Assembly (NCBI GenBank): GCA_963676075.2
Contig: CAXXNZ010000005.1
Coordinates: 1 to 64,000 of the forward strand
DNA from: JAHJQZ01 sp963676075
Lineage (GTDB): Bacteria > Pseudomonadota > Alphaproteobacteria > Rhizobiales > Devosiaceae
Direction of reading: 5' to 3'
Length of the DNA: 64,000 nt
Position 1 is the stretch's first letter. Each line of letters begins with the position of its first letter. Position numbers and translations under genes: made by a program. Positions 26,141-34,771 of this stretch are shown piece by piece. A model generated the notes under the pieces. That model was given only the letters and a program-made list of their open reading frames with translations, was not told where the DNA came from and made no database searches.

Positions 26141-26962
26141 CTATGTGCCCCCGCGCGCCGGTTCGCCGGCCACGGGTAGCCAGATTTCGACTCCTTCGCG
26201 GCCGTCGGCGCGCGGCAGCTCGCAAACGAAATTCGCTGTCGGCCGATCGCGCAGCTGCGGCAACAGCGTGTCGAAGATCATTTCATAGGCAAGCCCGATC
26301 CTCTGGCCGGCATCGTCGACCAGAAAGCGTCGACAGGTCGCGGCGGGAATGTCGATCGAGACGAAGGGAAGCGGCGGCGGCGCGTTGCCTTCGTGCCGGA
26401 ACCCGGCGACGCAGGTGTAGGCCATCTCCGGATCGCCCTGCCAGAATGCCACCTGACAGAAGTCCTCCGGCGCGACCACCATCTCCATGTCATCGATGAG
26501 CTTCATGAGACGTTGCCACAGTGCAGCCGGACCCGTCGGGTCACCGTGAACATCGACCGCCAGTCCACTCAGCCGGAAGGCTTGGAGCCGCACCCGCTCG
26601 GCGGCAACCACAAGTTCGGGCCGAGCTTCGGCGCCGTTGCGGGCCCGCCGGAAGGCCGAAGGCGTCAGGCCGGTGCGGCGGCGAAAGGCACGGGCGAAGG
26701 TCGTTACGTCGTTGAAGCCGCAATCGAGCGCCACATCGACCACGCGCGAACCCTCGGAGGTCAGCCGTTCGGCGGCACGCTCGACGCGCTTGGACAGGAT
26801 CCAGCTTGCCGGGCTTTCCCCGACGACGGCGGCGAAGGCGCGGGAGAAATAGGGCGTCGAATAGCCGGCGCGGCGCGCCAGCACCTCGACCGCCAGATCC
26901 TCGTCGAGATGATCGGCGGCCCAGGTCATGACCTCGCGGATGACGGCCTTGGTGGTATGCAT
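26141..26962 (-). CDS. AraC family regulator with GyrI-like effector domain
   Basis: The 273-residue protein carries an N-terminal AraC/XylS double helix-turn-helix (EDLAVEVLARRAGYSTPYFS to DVALDCGFNDVTTFARAFRR, about residues 20-100). A C-terminal AraC_E_bind/GyrI-like effector domain follows (AYTCVAGFRHEG...VSIDIPAATCRRFLV). This order matches multidrug or small-molecule sensors of the Rob/SoxS-with-GyrI type. The ATG at 26962 gives the natural N terminus MHTTKAVIREVMTW. A longer upstream frame would run into the trmO gene and is rejected. The target is unknown. Confidence 0.9.
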   Translation of the reverse strand: MHTTKAVIREVMTWAADHLDEDLAVEVLARRAGYSTPYFSRAFAAVVGESPASWILSKRVERAAERLTSEGSRVVDVALDCGFNDVTTFARAFRRRTGLTPSAFRRARNGAEARPELVVAAERVRLQAFRLSGLAVDVHGDPTGPAALWQRLMKLIDDMEMVVAPEDFCQVAFWQGDPEMAYTCVAGFRHEGNAPPPLPFVSIDIPAATCRRFLVDDAGQRIGLAYEMIFDTLLPQLRDRPTANFVCELPRADGREGVEIWLPVAGEPARGGT

Positions 26963-27051
26963 CGCTGCAAATCTAGGCCGGCGGCGATGAGAGCTGAAGC
27001 GCTGGTCCTGCTTCAGCTCGTCGCAGCGGGTTTGGACGAGGTTCTCCACGG

Positions 27052-27522
27052 CTAGCAGTTGAAGATCGACGCCCAGTCGAAATCGCCGGAGGTTTCGATC
27101 GATTGCGGCCAGTTCGCACACCAGCTCGGCATGTCCGGTTTTTCCACTCGGTCGGCGGCCGGCTGGTAGGGCTTGATGTCGAGAATGGGCGAGTTGGGTT
27201 CGCAATCGATCCAGCCCAGATGCAGGACCCCGGTCTCGACATCGACATCTGTCAGCGCCGCGACGGTGACGCAGACCGGATTGGGCCTCAGCGGCGAGCG
27301 CGTCGCGAAGACGCCGAGCTGCTCAGGCGCGTTCTTGTAAGGGGCCGGGCCGACATATTTGTCCGCCGGCAGCTCGGGCAACTGGTCGGCATGCCAGACC
27401 AGCATGATCCACTTGAAATCCGAGAGTCCGGTCAATCCGGGACGATACGGGGCGTCGATCTCGATAATGTGATCGTCGCCCTCGAGGCGGACGTGGCCGA
27501 TGGGCGAATAGGAAACGGGCAT
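27052..27522 (-). CDS. TrmO/TsaA-like tRNA methyltransferase
   Basis: Members of this UPF0066 beta-barrel family methylate N6-threonylcarbamoyladenosine at tRNA position 37 using SAM. The 156-residue product begins MPVSYSPIGHVRLEGDDHII and has the core ATRSPLRPNPVCVTVAALTD, then LHLGWIDCEPNSPILDIKPY. The start at 27522 is set by AAAGGAG seven bases upstream. It lies alone between the AraC regulator and an unknown gene, all on the minus strand. Some family members are uncharacterised, so the substrate is likely but not certain. Confidence 0.85.
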   Translation of the reverse strand: MPVSYSPIGHVRLEGDDHIIEIDAPYRPGLTGLSDFKWIMLVWHADQLPELPADKYVGPAPYKNAPEQLGVFATRSPLRPNPVCVTVAALTDVDVETGVLHLGWIDCEPNSPILDIKPYQPAADRVEKPDMPSWCANWPQSIETSGDFDWASIFNC

Positions 27523-27679
27523 GGCAAACTCCTTTGCGGCACTGCCGGGCAGGTGCCCGGCGACCCGGGCAGCCATAGGACAGGGGCGCCGCCGTGCGCG
27601 CGGCGATTTGCACTGCCGGCTGCATCGGAGTCGGCGTTTCATAACCTTTTGCGGGTGTGGGCCGACAGTGTTCGTGTGC

Positions 27680-28486
27680 CTAGCGGAAGCCGACGCGTCC
27701 GGGGTCGGTGCTTGGCTCATAACTTGCCTCGGCCGAAAACGGGGTCAGCGAGGCAAGGCGGAACTCGGCGGGACCGAGGCCGAACACGGTCTCGACGGTG
27801 AACGGGCCAGATGCGGATTTGGCGCTGCCGATCTCGGTCGAACCGTTGATGTTGATCAGAAGACTGTCCTTGCCGAGAAACCGTACAAGGCCGAACTGCA
27901 GCCAGCGGCCACCGAAATGTGGCTTGTGCCGATAGGCAATGTGCAGAACCTTGGGAATGTCCGGGTCGAACGCGTCGGGGAACCTGACCGCGAAATTTCC
28001 ATAGACCCCGGCGCGAATCGCGGGGTCGTGCGCAAAATCGAAACTATGCCATCCAGAAGCGAACCGGGCGCCGATTGCCTTGGGCGGCCAGTCGGCGCGT
28101 CGGCCAAGAAATTCGCCGATCAGGGCCATCGACTTGTGCTGCCACAATCGCGTCTCGAGCGCCGTCAGGATCTTGGCGGTCGACTCCGAAGGGGTCGCTC
28201 CCGCAAGCGTGATCAGGCAGAACGGATCGATGTCGAGAATGGCGGCGAGTTCGATTAATGTCTCAGCTGAACCGGGCAAGTCACCCTGGAACCAGCGATA
28301 TATGGTCGCCCGATTGCGCGGTGCCTTCGAATAGGGCTTGCCGCGGGCATCGTCGGCGCAGTGCCAGTGATCAAGGAAATCGGTTACGCCACGAGGGAAG
28401 CGTTTGTCGACGATTTGCCGTAACAATGTTCCGTCAAGCGCGACAGGCACACGAACAGAATCTGTCGCTTTTGGATCCGACGTCAT
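27680..28486 (-). CDS. Unknown protein with a Cro/CI-like helix-turn-helix
   Basis: I do not recognise this 268-residue protein. Residues about 50-95 (NRATIYRWFQGDLPGSAETL, then IELAAILDIDPFCLITL) look like a Cro/CI-type helix-turn-helix. The remaining 170 residues are a globular, aromatic-rich domain (HSFDFAHDPAIRAGVYGNFA, RHKPHFGGRWLQFGLVRF) without a match I know. The ATG at 28486 gives MTSDPKATDSVRV; an upstream ATG at 28501 adds five residues. It could be a sensor-regulator. No cofactor motif or membrane segment is seen. Confidence 0.6.
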   Translation of the reverse strand: MTSDPKATDSVRVPVALDGTLLRQIVDKRFPRGVTDFLDHWHCADDARGKPYSKAPRNRATIYRWFQGDLPGSAETLIELAAILDIDPFCLITLAGATPSESTAKILTALETRLWQHKSMALIGEFLGRRADWPPKAIGARFASGWHSFDFAHDPAIRAGVYGNFAVRFPDAFDPDIPKVLHIAYRHKPHFGGRWLQFGLVRFLGKDSLLININGSTEIGSAKSASGPFTVETVFGLGPAEFRLASLTPFSAEASYEPSTDPGRVGFR

Positions 28487-28728
28487 GCAACCACATCGCA
28501 TTCAAACCGGCGTACAACGTGTTCGTTCCCGAAACGGGACGCGATGCCATACGGTCGGCCAAATGCTGCCCCCACAAACCAGCTTGGTCGATACCACGAG
28601 TATAACACTAGGTTGTAATCGGTCTAGCATAACTGACCAACCTTTTGATGATCGTGTAGAATTCCGGCAGAGCGCCTCCGTGTAGGTACGTATTTGAGAA
28701 CGTTTCATTTTGGCGCTAGCCTTATGTT

Positions 28729-28809
28729 TTAAGCCAGCACACAGCCTTTCGAGGCCAGTTGGCGGGGAGTGGTGGCTTTTGGAGAGGAGCCGCTACTCCC
28801 CTTTTTTTT
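28729..28809 (+). ncRNA. Candidate small RNA ending in a strong terminator
   Basis: A promoter-like pair TTGAGA (28694-28699) and TAGCCT (28717-28722), spaced 17 bases, would start an RNA near 28729. The RNA would end at a terminator with stem GGGGAGTGGTGGCT / AGCCGCTACTCCCC and a run of eight T (28764-28809). No protein gene on this strand precedes the terminator within the interval, so it must end either a small RNA or an antisense transcript. The 81-base transcript is a hypothesis. Confidence 0.35.
28764..28809 (+). terminator. Strong intrinsic terminator upstream of clpP
   Basis: A 14-pair hairpin (with two weak pairs) and an uninterrupted T8 tail, about 180 bases upstream of clpP and pointing the same way. 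It insulates clpP from upstream transcription and ends an unidentified transcript. Confidence 0.85.
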
Positions 28810-28886
28810 GTCCGTAGACACATAAGGTCGCAGGGGTGTGCGTAAACCATCCGACGCGATCGTTTTGGTCAGGTGAGGGGCTCACC

Positions 28887-28915
28887 CTTGTTCCAAGGGA
28901 CATTCCCGCCTATCT
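28887..28915 (+). promoter_or_regulatory. RpoH-like (heat-shock) promoter of clpP
   Basis: CTTGTT (28887-28892) and CTATCT (28910-28915) are 17 bases apart, resembling the alphaproteobacterial RpoH form CTTG...CCTATNT. The site lies about 78 bases before the clpP start. A very similar element precedes lon. Confidence 0.5.
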
Positions 28916-28992
28916 CTGCGTTTACCCCGCATTAAGCCGATCACGTCTGCTATCGCATCAGGCATCCGATTCGCTCTCTTCAAGGTTGGACT

Positions 28993-29619
28993 ATGAAAGA
29001 TCCCGCAGAAATCTACATGAACACGCTCGTGCCCATGGTCGTGGAACAGACCAACCGTGGTGAACGCGCCTACGACATCTTCTCGCGGCTGTTGAAGGAG
29101 CGCATTATCTTCGTCACCGGCGTCGTCGAGGACAACATGGCCTCGCTGGTTGCCGCGCAGCTGCTTTTCCTTGAATCGGAAAATCCGAAAAAGGAAATCG
29201 CCATGTACATCAATTCGCCCGGCGGCGTGGTGACGGCAGGTCTTGCCATGTACGACACCATGCAGTTCATCCGACCGGCCGTGGCGACGTTGTGCATCGG
29301 TCAGGCGGCCTCGATGGGCTCGCTGTTGCTGGCTGCCGGCGAGAAGGGCATGCGCGCCGCGCTGCCCAATGCCTCGATCATGGTTCACCAGCCTTCGGGC
29401 GGCTACCAGGGCCAGGCCACGGACATCCTGATCCACGCGCAATATACCGAGCGGTTGAAAAAGCAGCTCAACGAAGTATATGTGAAGCACACCGGTCAGG
29501 ATTACGACACCATCCATGCAGCGCTCGAGCGCGACAACTTCATGACCGCTGAAGACGCCAAGGCGTTTGGCCTGATCGACACCATCATGGACAAGCGCGC
29601 AACGCCGGTCGGTAGCTGA
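28993..29619 (+). CDS. clpP: ClpP, ATP-dependent protease proteolytic subunit
   Basis: Serine peptidase that forms the tetradecameric chamber of ClpXP/ClpAP. The 208-residue product has the nucleophile Ser107 in GQAASMGSLLLAAG and the base His132 in IMVHQPSGGYQGQ. The family C-terminal AEDAKAFGLIDTI is also present. clpX follows after 195 bases and lon lies 2.7 kb on: the common alphaproteobacterial clpP-clpX-lon-hup order, here with an Rsm22-family gene inserted between clpX and lon. A heat-shock-like promoter precedes it. In Caulobacter-type relatives ClpXP controls the cell cycle. Confidence 0.98.
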   Translation: MKDPAEIYMNTLVPMVVEQTNRGERAYDIFSRLLKERIIFVTGVVEDNMASLVAAQLLFLESENPKKEIAMYINSPGGVVTAGLAMYDTMQFIRPAVATLCIGQAASMGSLLLAAGEKGMRAALPNASIMVHQPSGGYQGQATDILIHAQYTERLKKQLNEVYVKHTGQDYDTIHAALERDNFMTAEDAKAFGLIDTIMDKRATPVGS

Positions 29620-29814
29620 GGCAATGGCCTCGGATCGATCAAAATCCGGCGTTAACGGAAACCAACACTTGATCGCCTCGGGGGCCATCAGCCAATTGCG
29701 CCGGAAAATCCGGACCTTTATGGTGGCCTCACGACTTACATTTTGTTCACCCGTGATGCCGTAGCGTTATCGGATGAAGTGACGGGGGCGACAGGGCCCC
29801 CTCGGGAGTGACGA

Positions 29815-31086
29815 ATGTCCAAAGACAATTCCAGCGGCGAGTCTTCGAAAAATACCCTTTACTGCTCGTTCTGCGGGAAGTCTCAGCACGAGGTTCGCAA
29901 GCTCATTGCCGGTCCGACCGTGTTCATCTGCGATGAATGCGTCGAGCTGTGCATGGACATCATCCGCGAAGAGAACAAGTCCTCGACCATCAAGTCGGCG
30001 GACGGCGTTCCGACCCCTGCTGATATCTGCAAGGTGCTCGACGACTACGTGATCGGCCAGGGGCGCGCCAAGCGCGTGCTGTCTGTTGCCGTACACAATC
30101 ACTACAAGCGCCTGGCCCATGCCCAGAAGAACCAGGATGTGGAACTCTCCAAGTCCAACATCCTGCTGATCGGCCCGACCGGTACCGGCAAGACGCTGTT
30201 GGCCCAGACGCTGGCGCGCATCATCGATGTGCCCTTCACCATGGCCGACGCGACGACGCTGACCGAAGCCGGCTATGTCGGCGAGGACGTCGAGAACATC
30301 ATCCTTAAGCTGTTGCAGGCCGCCGACTACAATGTCGACAAGGCCCAGCGCGGCATCGTCTACATCGACGAAGTCGACAAGATTTCCAGGAAGTCCGACA
30401 ATCCCTCGATCACCCGCGACGTGTCGGGCGAGGGCGTGCAGCAGGCCTTGCTGAAGATCATGGAAGGCACGGTTGCCTCGGTGCCGCCCCAGGGCGGGCG
30501 CAAGCATCCGCAGCAGGAATTCCTGCAGGTCGACACCACGAACATCCTGTTCATCGTCGGTGGTGCCTTTGCCGGCCTCGAAAAGATCATCCAGGCGCGC
30601 GGCGAACACTCCTCGATCGGCTTTGCTGCCGAGGTCAAGGATCCCAACGAGCGCCGCGTCGGCGAGATCTTTGCCGATGTCGAGCCCGAGGATCTGGTCA
30701 AGTTCGGCCTGATCCCGGAATTCATCGGCCGTCTGCCGGTGATCGCCACGCTCGAGGACCTCGACGCCGATGCGCTCATCCAGATCCTGACCGAGCCCAA
30801 GAATGCGCTCGTCCGCCAGTATCAGCGTCTGTTCAAGATGGAAGACGTCGAACTGAGCTTCCACGAGGACGCGCTTCGGGCCATCGCCACGCACGCCATC
30901 GAACGCAAGACCGGTGCCCGTGGCCTCCGCTCGATCATGGAAGGCATCCTGCTCGACACCATGTACGACCTGCCGAGCCTTGAAGGTGTCCAGGAAGTGG
31001 TGATCGGCGAGGAAGTCGTCAACGGTGACGCCCGTCCGCTCTACATCTATGCCGAGCGCCAGGAAGAAGAAGCCGCCGGGGCCTAG
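29815..31086 (+). CDS. clpX: ClpX, AAA+ unfoldase of ClpXP
   Basis: Recognises and unfolds substrates for ClpP. The protein (423 residues) begins with the zinc-binding dimerisation domain (LYCSFCGKSQHEVRKLIAGP then ICDECVELC, about residues 15-43). The AAA+ module follows, with Walker A LIGPTGTGKTLLAQT, Walker B IVYIDEVDKISRKSD, the pore-loop tyrosine in EAGYVGEDVENI and the arginine-finger region. The IGF-type ClpP-contact loop is present as SSIGFAAEV. CGGGAG precedes the ATG. Confidence 0.98.
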   Translation: MSKDNSSGESSKNTLYCSFCGKSQHEVRKLIAGPTVFICDECVELCMDIIREENKSSTIKSADGVPTPADICKVLDDYVIGQGRAKRVLSVAVHNHYKRLAHAQKNQDVELSKSNILLIGPTGTGKTLLAQTLARIIDVPFTMADATTLTEAGYVGEDVENIILKLLQAADYNVDKAQRGIVYIDEVDKISRKSDNPSITRDVSGEGVQQALLKIMEGTVASVPPQGGRKHPQQEFLQVDTTNILFIVGGAFAGLEKIIQARGEHSSIGFAAEVKDPNERRVGEIFADVEPEDLVKFGLIPEFIGRLPVIATLEDLDADALIQILTEPKNALVRQYQRLFKMEDVELSFHEDALRAIATHAIERKTGARGLRSIMEGILLDTMYDLPSLEGVQEVVIGEEVVNGDARPLYIYAERQEEEAAGA

Positions 31087-31115
31087 CCCAGGCCAGAACA
31101 TCGCAACAGATCAAA

Positions 31116-31139
31116 CGCCGGCCTTGTGCCGGCGTCTTT
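31116..31139 (+). terminator. Intrinsic terminator of clpX
   Basis: CGCCGGC-CTTGT-GCCGGCG followed by TCTTTC lies 30 bases after the clpX stop and immediately before the next gene start. Confidence 0.7.
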
Positions 31140-31143
31140 CGTT

Positions 31144-32142
31144 ATGAGCAGCTTGTCGTTACGGATCGCGAAAAACATCGAAGCCCTTGTCGACGGGGTG
31201 TCGGGCAAGGCTCTGGCCGAGCGCGCCGAGCGGATATCCGAAGGGTTCCGCGCCAATCGTCCCTCAAGGGAAGTCATCCGGAACGAGATCGACGCGGCGA
31301 TCTATGCCCTGATGCGCATGCCGGCAACGGCGGCGGCGGTGGAAACAGTTCTGGACGCCTTCGGCGAGCAGGTGCCGGATTTTTCTCCCAGGACCATCCT
31401 CGACGCCGGGGCAGGGCCGGGGACCGCCAGTCTGGCTTTGACGGAGATCTGGCCGGATGCCACTCCTGTGCTTTGCGATTCTCATCCGGATTTCCTGAAG
31501 CTGGCGCAGCGGCTTCTGGCCGAGGCCGCACCGGAAATTGCGGAACAGGCCGGAGTGCTCGTGGGTGACATCGCCCGGCCCGCTACGGCGCTGCCCAAAG
31601 CCGATCTGGTCATCGCCTCCTATTCCCTGACCGAACTCGATGATGCCGCCTATCAGCAGGCGGCGTTACGCCTCTGGGCAGCGGCGAAGGAGGCGCTGGT
31701 TATCATCGAACCGGGACGGCCGCGCGACTATCGCCGGCTGATGGCGTTCCGGCAGGAATCCATCGGGCAGGGCGCCCGTATCGCCGCGCCATGCCCGCAC
31801 GCCCAGACTTGCCCGCTCGTCGGCGAGGATTGGTGCCATTTTTCCGTGCGCCTGCCGCGCAGCAGGGCACATTTGCGCCTCAAGGGCGGGGCGCTCGGCT
31901 ATGAGGACGAAAAATTTACCTATCTGGTGCTGGTCCGTCCCGATATCGATCCGACGCCGCCCTTGCCGCGTATACTTGCCATGCCCGATGTGATGAAGCA
32001 CGAGATTCGCCTGAAGCTGTGCGAGACCGACGGGACGGTCGGCATTCGCGGTTTCGGCAGGCGGCATCCAGAGTTCAGCCGTATTCGTCGTGCACGATGG
32101 GGCAAATGTGTGGATGAAGATCGTGTTAAGGGGCATCAATGA
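31144..32142 (+). CDS. Rsm22/METTL17-family methyltransferase-like protein
   Basis: Rsm22 proteins are SAM-methyltransferase-fold factors linked to small ribosomal subunit assembly; the mitochondrial homologue METTL17 binds a 4Fe-4S cluster. The 332-residue product has the SAM motif TILDAGAGPGTASLALTEIW (about residues 84-103). Its cysteine set is APCPHAQTCPLVGEDWCHF (Cys217, 223, 231), with a further cysteine in LKLCETDG. The short basic end (GRRHPEFSRIRRARWGKCVD) is family-like. The ATG at 31144 has a weak ribosome-binding site and sits right after the clpX terminator, so translation may be poor. Rsm22-type enzyme activity in bacteria is unproven. Confidence 0.87.
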   Translation: MSSLSLRIAKNIEALVDGVSGKALAERAERISEGFRANRPSREVIRNEIDAAIYALMRMPATAAAVETVLDAFGEQVPDFSPRTILDAGAGPGTASLALTEIWPDATPVLCDSHPDFLKLAQRLLAEAAPEIAEQAGVLVGDIARPATALPKADLVIASYSLTELDDAAYQQAALRLWAAAKEALVIIEPGRPRDYRRLMAFRQESIGQGARIAAPCPHAQTCPLVGEDWCHFSVRLPRSRAHLRLKGGALGYEDEKFTYLVLVRPDIDPTPPLPRILAMPDVMKHEIRLKLCETDGTVGIRGFGRRHPEFSRIRRARWGKCVDEDRVKGHQ

Positions 32143-32153
32143 TCGCAGTTGAT

Positions 32154-32181
32154 CTTGCGTCGGCGCTCCTGCACCCTATCT
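32154..32181 (+). promoter_or_regulatory. RpoH-like promoter of lon
   Basis: CTTG (32154-32157), 17 bases, then CCTATCT (32175-32181). This is nearly the clpP arrangement (CTTG, 18 bases, CCTATCT). It is about 92 bases before the lon ATG and partly follows the Rsm22 stop. Confidence 0.5.
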
Positions 32182-32273
32182 AGAAGAAATGAATCGGCGT
32201 GCTTTGCGGCCCAGCGCCTGCCGAATGATCCATCTGCCGCTTCCTCCTCCCACGCGGCGACAAAGGACACGAA

Positions 32274-34703
32274 ATGACAGAAATTGAGAGCACTGGTTCG
32301 GGTGGTTTCGATAGGGACAGGGTTTATCCGGTCCTCCCGCTCCGTGACATCGTCGTTTTCCCCGGCATGATCGTGCCGCTGTTCGTCGGCCGCGAGAAAT
32401 CGGTCAAGGCGCTCGAAGAAGTGATGCGCGACGACAAGCACATCCTCATCGTCACCCAGAAAGATGCGCAGAACGACGATCCGACCCCCGACGAGATTTA
32501 CGAGAACGGCACCATTGCGTCCGTTCTGCAGTTGCTGAAGCTCCCGGACGGCACCGTCAAGGTGCTGGTCGAAGGGCTGAAGCGCGCCAAGGTCGACCGC
32601 TATCTGCAGACCGACGACTATTTCGAAGCCGAGGCGCTCATTCTCGAAGAGCCCGCGGACGACGAAACCGAGCTTGAGGCCCTGGCCCGCTCGGCGGTCA
32701 GCGAGTTCGACAATTACATCAAGCTCAACAAGAAGATTTCGGCTGAAGTGGCCGGCGCGGTCAAGCAGATCGAGGATCCGTCCAAGCTCGCTGACACCAT
32801 CGCCAGCCACCTTGCCGTCAAGATCGAGGACAAGGAGAAGCTTCTCGCCGCCGTTTCGGTGATCGAGCGCTTCGAGCTGATCCTGATGATGATGGAAGGC
32901 GAGATCGGCGTTCTTCAGGTGGAAAAGCGCATCCGCTCGCGCGTCAAGCGCCAGATGGAGAAGACCCAGCGCGAGTACTATCTCAACGAGCAGATGAAGG
33001 CGATCCAGCGCGAACTCGGCGATGGCGAGGAAGGTGCGGGCGAAATCGCCGAGCTCGAAGAGCGCATCAAGAAGACCAAGCTGACCAAGGAAGCGCGGGT
33101 CAAGGCCGACGCCGAGATGAAAAAGCTCAAGCAGATGTCGCCGATGTCTGCCGAGGCGACGGTCGTCAGGAATTATCTCGACTGGCTGCTGACCATTCCG
33201 TGGAAGAAGAAGTCCAAGATCAAGAAGGATCTCAACCTCGCCCAGGAAGTGCTGGACGCCGATCACTATGGCCTCGAGAAGGTCAAGGACCGCATCGTCG
33301 AGTACCTTGCCGTGCAGAATCGCACCGGCCAGCTCAAGGGCCCGATCCTGTGCCTCGTCGGTCCTCCGGGCGTCGGCAAGACCTCGCTCGGCAAGTCGAT
33401 CGCCAAGGCGACCGGCCGCACCTTCGTGCGCATGTCGCTCGGCGGCGTGCGTGACGAGGCCGAGATCCGTGGCCACAGGCGCACCTATATCGGCTCGATG
33501 CCCGGCAAGGTCATCCAGTCGATGAAGAAGGCCGGCAAGTCCAACCCGCTGTTCCTGCTCGACGAGATCGACAAGATGGGCATGGATTTCCGTGGCGATC
33601 CGAGCTCGGCGCTGCTCGAAGTGCTCGATCCGGAACAGAACAACACGTTCAACGACCACTATCTCGAGGTCGATTACGACCTCTCGGACGTGATGTTCGT
33701 CACCACGGCCAACACGCTCAACATTCCGGGTCCGCTGATGGACCGTATGGAGATCATTCGCCTGTCCGGTTACACCGAAGAGGAGAAAAAGGAGATCGCC
33801 AAGCGCCACCTGATGCCGGAAACTCTCGGCGAGAATGGTCTGAAATCGGAAGAGTTCATCCTGCCCGACGAGGCCCTGGTCACCGTCATTCAGCGCTATA
33901 CGCGTGAGGCGGGCGTCCGCAACCTCAAGCGTGAGCTTTCAAAGCTCATGCGCAAGGCGGTCAAGGACCTGACGCTTTCCGGCGAGAAGGCGATCGAGAT
34001 CGATGCCAAGCGTATCGAGGACTATCTCGGTCCGGCACCGTTCCGGCATGGCGAGATCGATGACGAGCCCAAGGTTGGCGTCGTCACGGGTCTGGCCTGG
34101 ACGCCGGTTGGCGGCGAACTGCTGACCATCGAAGGCGTCATCACGCCCGGCAAGGGGCGCATGGGCGTCACTGGCAACCTCAAGGACGTGATGAAGGAAT
34201 CGATCACCGCCGCGACGGCCTATGTGAAGTCGCGTTCGGTCGATTTCGGCATCAAGCCGCCGATGTTCGACACCCGCGACATCCACGTGCACGTGCCGGA
34301 AGGCGCGACGCCGAAGGATGGCCCGTCTGCCGGCATCGCCATGGCCACCGCCATCACCTCGATGATGACCGGCATTCCGGTCCGGCACGATCTGGCCATG
34401 ACCGGCGAGATCACGCTGAGGGGTCGTGTCCTGCCGATCGGCGGTCTCAAGGAAAAACTGCTGGCGGCCCATCGCGGCGGCATCAAGACGGTCCTCATCC
34501 CCGAGGAGAACGTCAAGGACCTGCAGGATATCCCGGAAGCGGTGAAGACCGAGATGGAGATCATCCCGGTCGAGCGCATGGACGACGTGCTGAAATATGC
34601 CCTGGTCCGCAGCCTCGAACCGATCGAGTGGGAGTTCGAGGAAACGCCGGCCAAGAAGCCGGACCTCGATGCCGACGAGGCAGGAGCCGGCCTGGCGCAT
34701 TAG
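32274..34703 (+). CDS. lon: Lon, ATP-dependent serine protease
   Basis: Degrades misfolded and regulatory proteins. The protein (809 residues) begins with the LON substrate-binding domain (VYPVLPLRDIVVFPGMIVPL). The AAA+ domain has Walker A LVGPPGVGKTSLGKSI near residue 361 and Walker B LFLLDEIDKMG. The C-terminal protease domain has the catalytic dyad Ser685 in KDGPSAGIAMATA and Lys728 in GGLKEKLLAAHRGG. AAGGACACGAA before the ATG gives the ribosome-binding site. A hairpin terminator follows. Confidence 0.98.
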   Translation: MTEIESTGSGGFDRDRVYPVLPLRDIVVFPGMIVPLFVGREKSVKALEEVMRDDKHILIVTQKDAQNDDPTPDEIYENGTIASVLQLLKLPDGTVKVLVEGLKRAKVDRYLQTDDYFEAEALILEEPADDETELEALARSAVSEFDNYIKLNKKISAEVAGAVKQIEDPSKLADTIASHLAVKIEDKEKLLAAVSVIERFELILMMMEGEIGVLQVEKRIRSRVKRQMEKTQREYYLNEQMKAIQRELGDGEEGAGEIAELEERIKKTKLTKEARVKADAEMKKLKQMSPMSAEATVVRNYLDWLLTIPWKKKSKIKKDLNLAQEVLDADHYGLEKVKDRIVEYLAVQNRTGQLKGPILCLVGPPGVGKTSLGKSIAKATGRTFVRMSLGGVRDEAEIRGHRRTYIGSMPGKVIQSMKKAGKSNPLFLLDEIDKMGMDFRGDPSSALLEVLDPEQNNTFNDHYLEVDYDLSDVMFVTTANTLNIPGPLMDRMEIIRLSGYTEEEKKEIAKRHLMPETLGENGLKSEEFILPDEALVTVIQRYTREAGVRNLKRELSKLMRKAVKDLTLSGEKAIEIDAKRIEDYLGPAPFRHGEIDDEPKVGVVTGLAWTPVGGELLTIEGVITPGKGRMGVTGNLKDVMKESITAATAYVKSRSVDFGIKPPMFDTRDIHVHVPEGATPKDGPSAGIAMATAITSMMTGIPVRHDLAMTGEITLRGRVLPIGGLKEKLLAAHRGGIKTVLIPEENVKDLQDIPEAVKTEMEIIPVERMDDVLKYALVRSLEPIEWEFEETPAKKPDLDADEAGAGLAH

Positions 34704-34729
34704 CGCGCCAATATCTCAGTGAGTTTCAG

Positions 34730-34756
34730 CGGCGCCCCAAGGGGCGCCGTTTTCGC
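34730..34756. terminator. Terminator between lon and tetR
   Basis: CGGCGCCCC-AA-GGGGCGCCG followed by TTTTCGCTTT, 27 bases after the lon stop. It serves lon on the plus strand and may also act on the converging tetR. Confidence 0.85.
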
Positions 34757-34771
34757 TTTGGCGGGTAGGCG

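Larger units (their letters stand above)
28487..28992. other. Long control region between the HTH gene and clpP
   Basis: About 500 bases with no protein gene. It holds a strong plus-strand terminator with no matching gene upstream, a possible promoter for a short RNA, and a heat-shock-like promoter for clpP, each listed separately. From 28502 to 28690 I see nothing definable. Confidence 0.5.
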
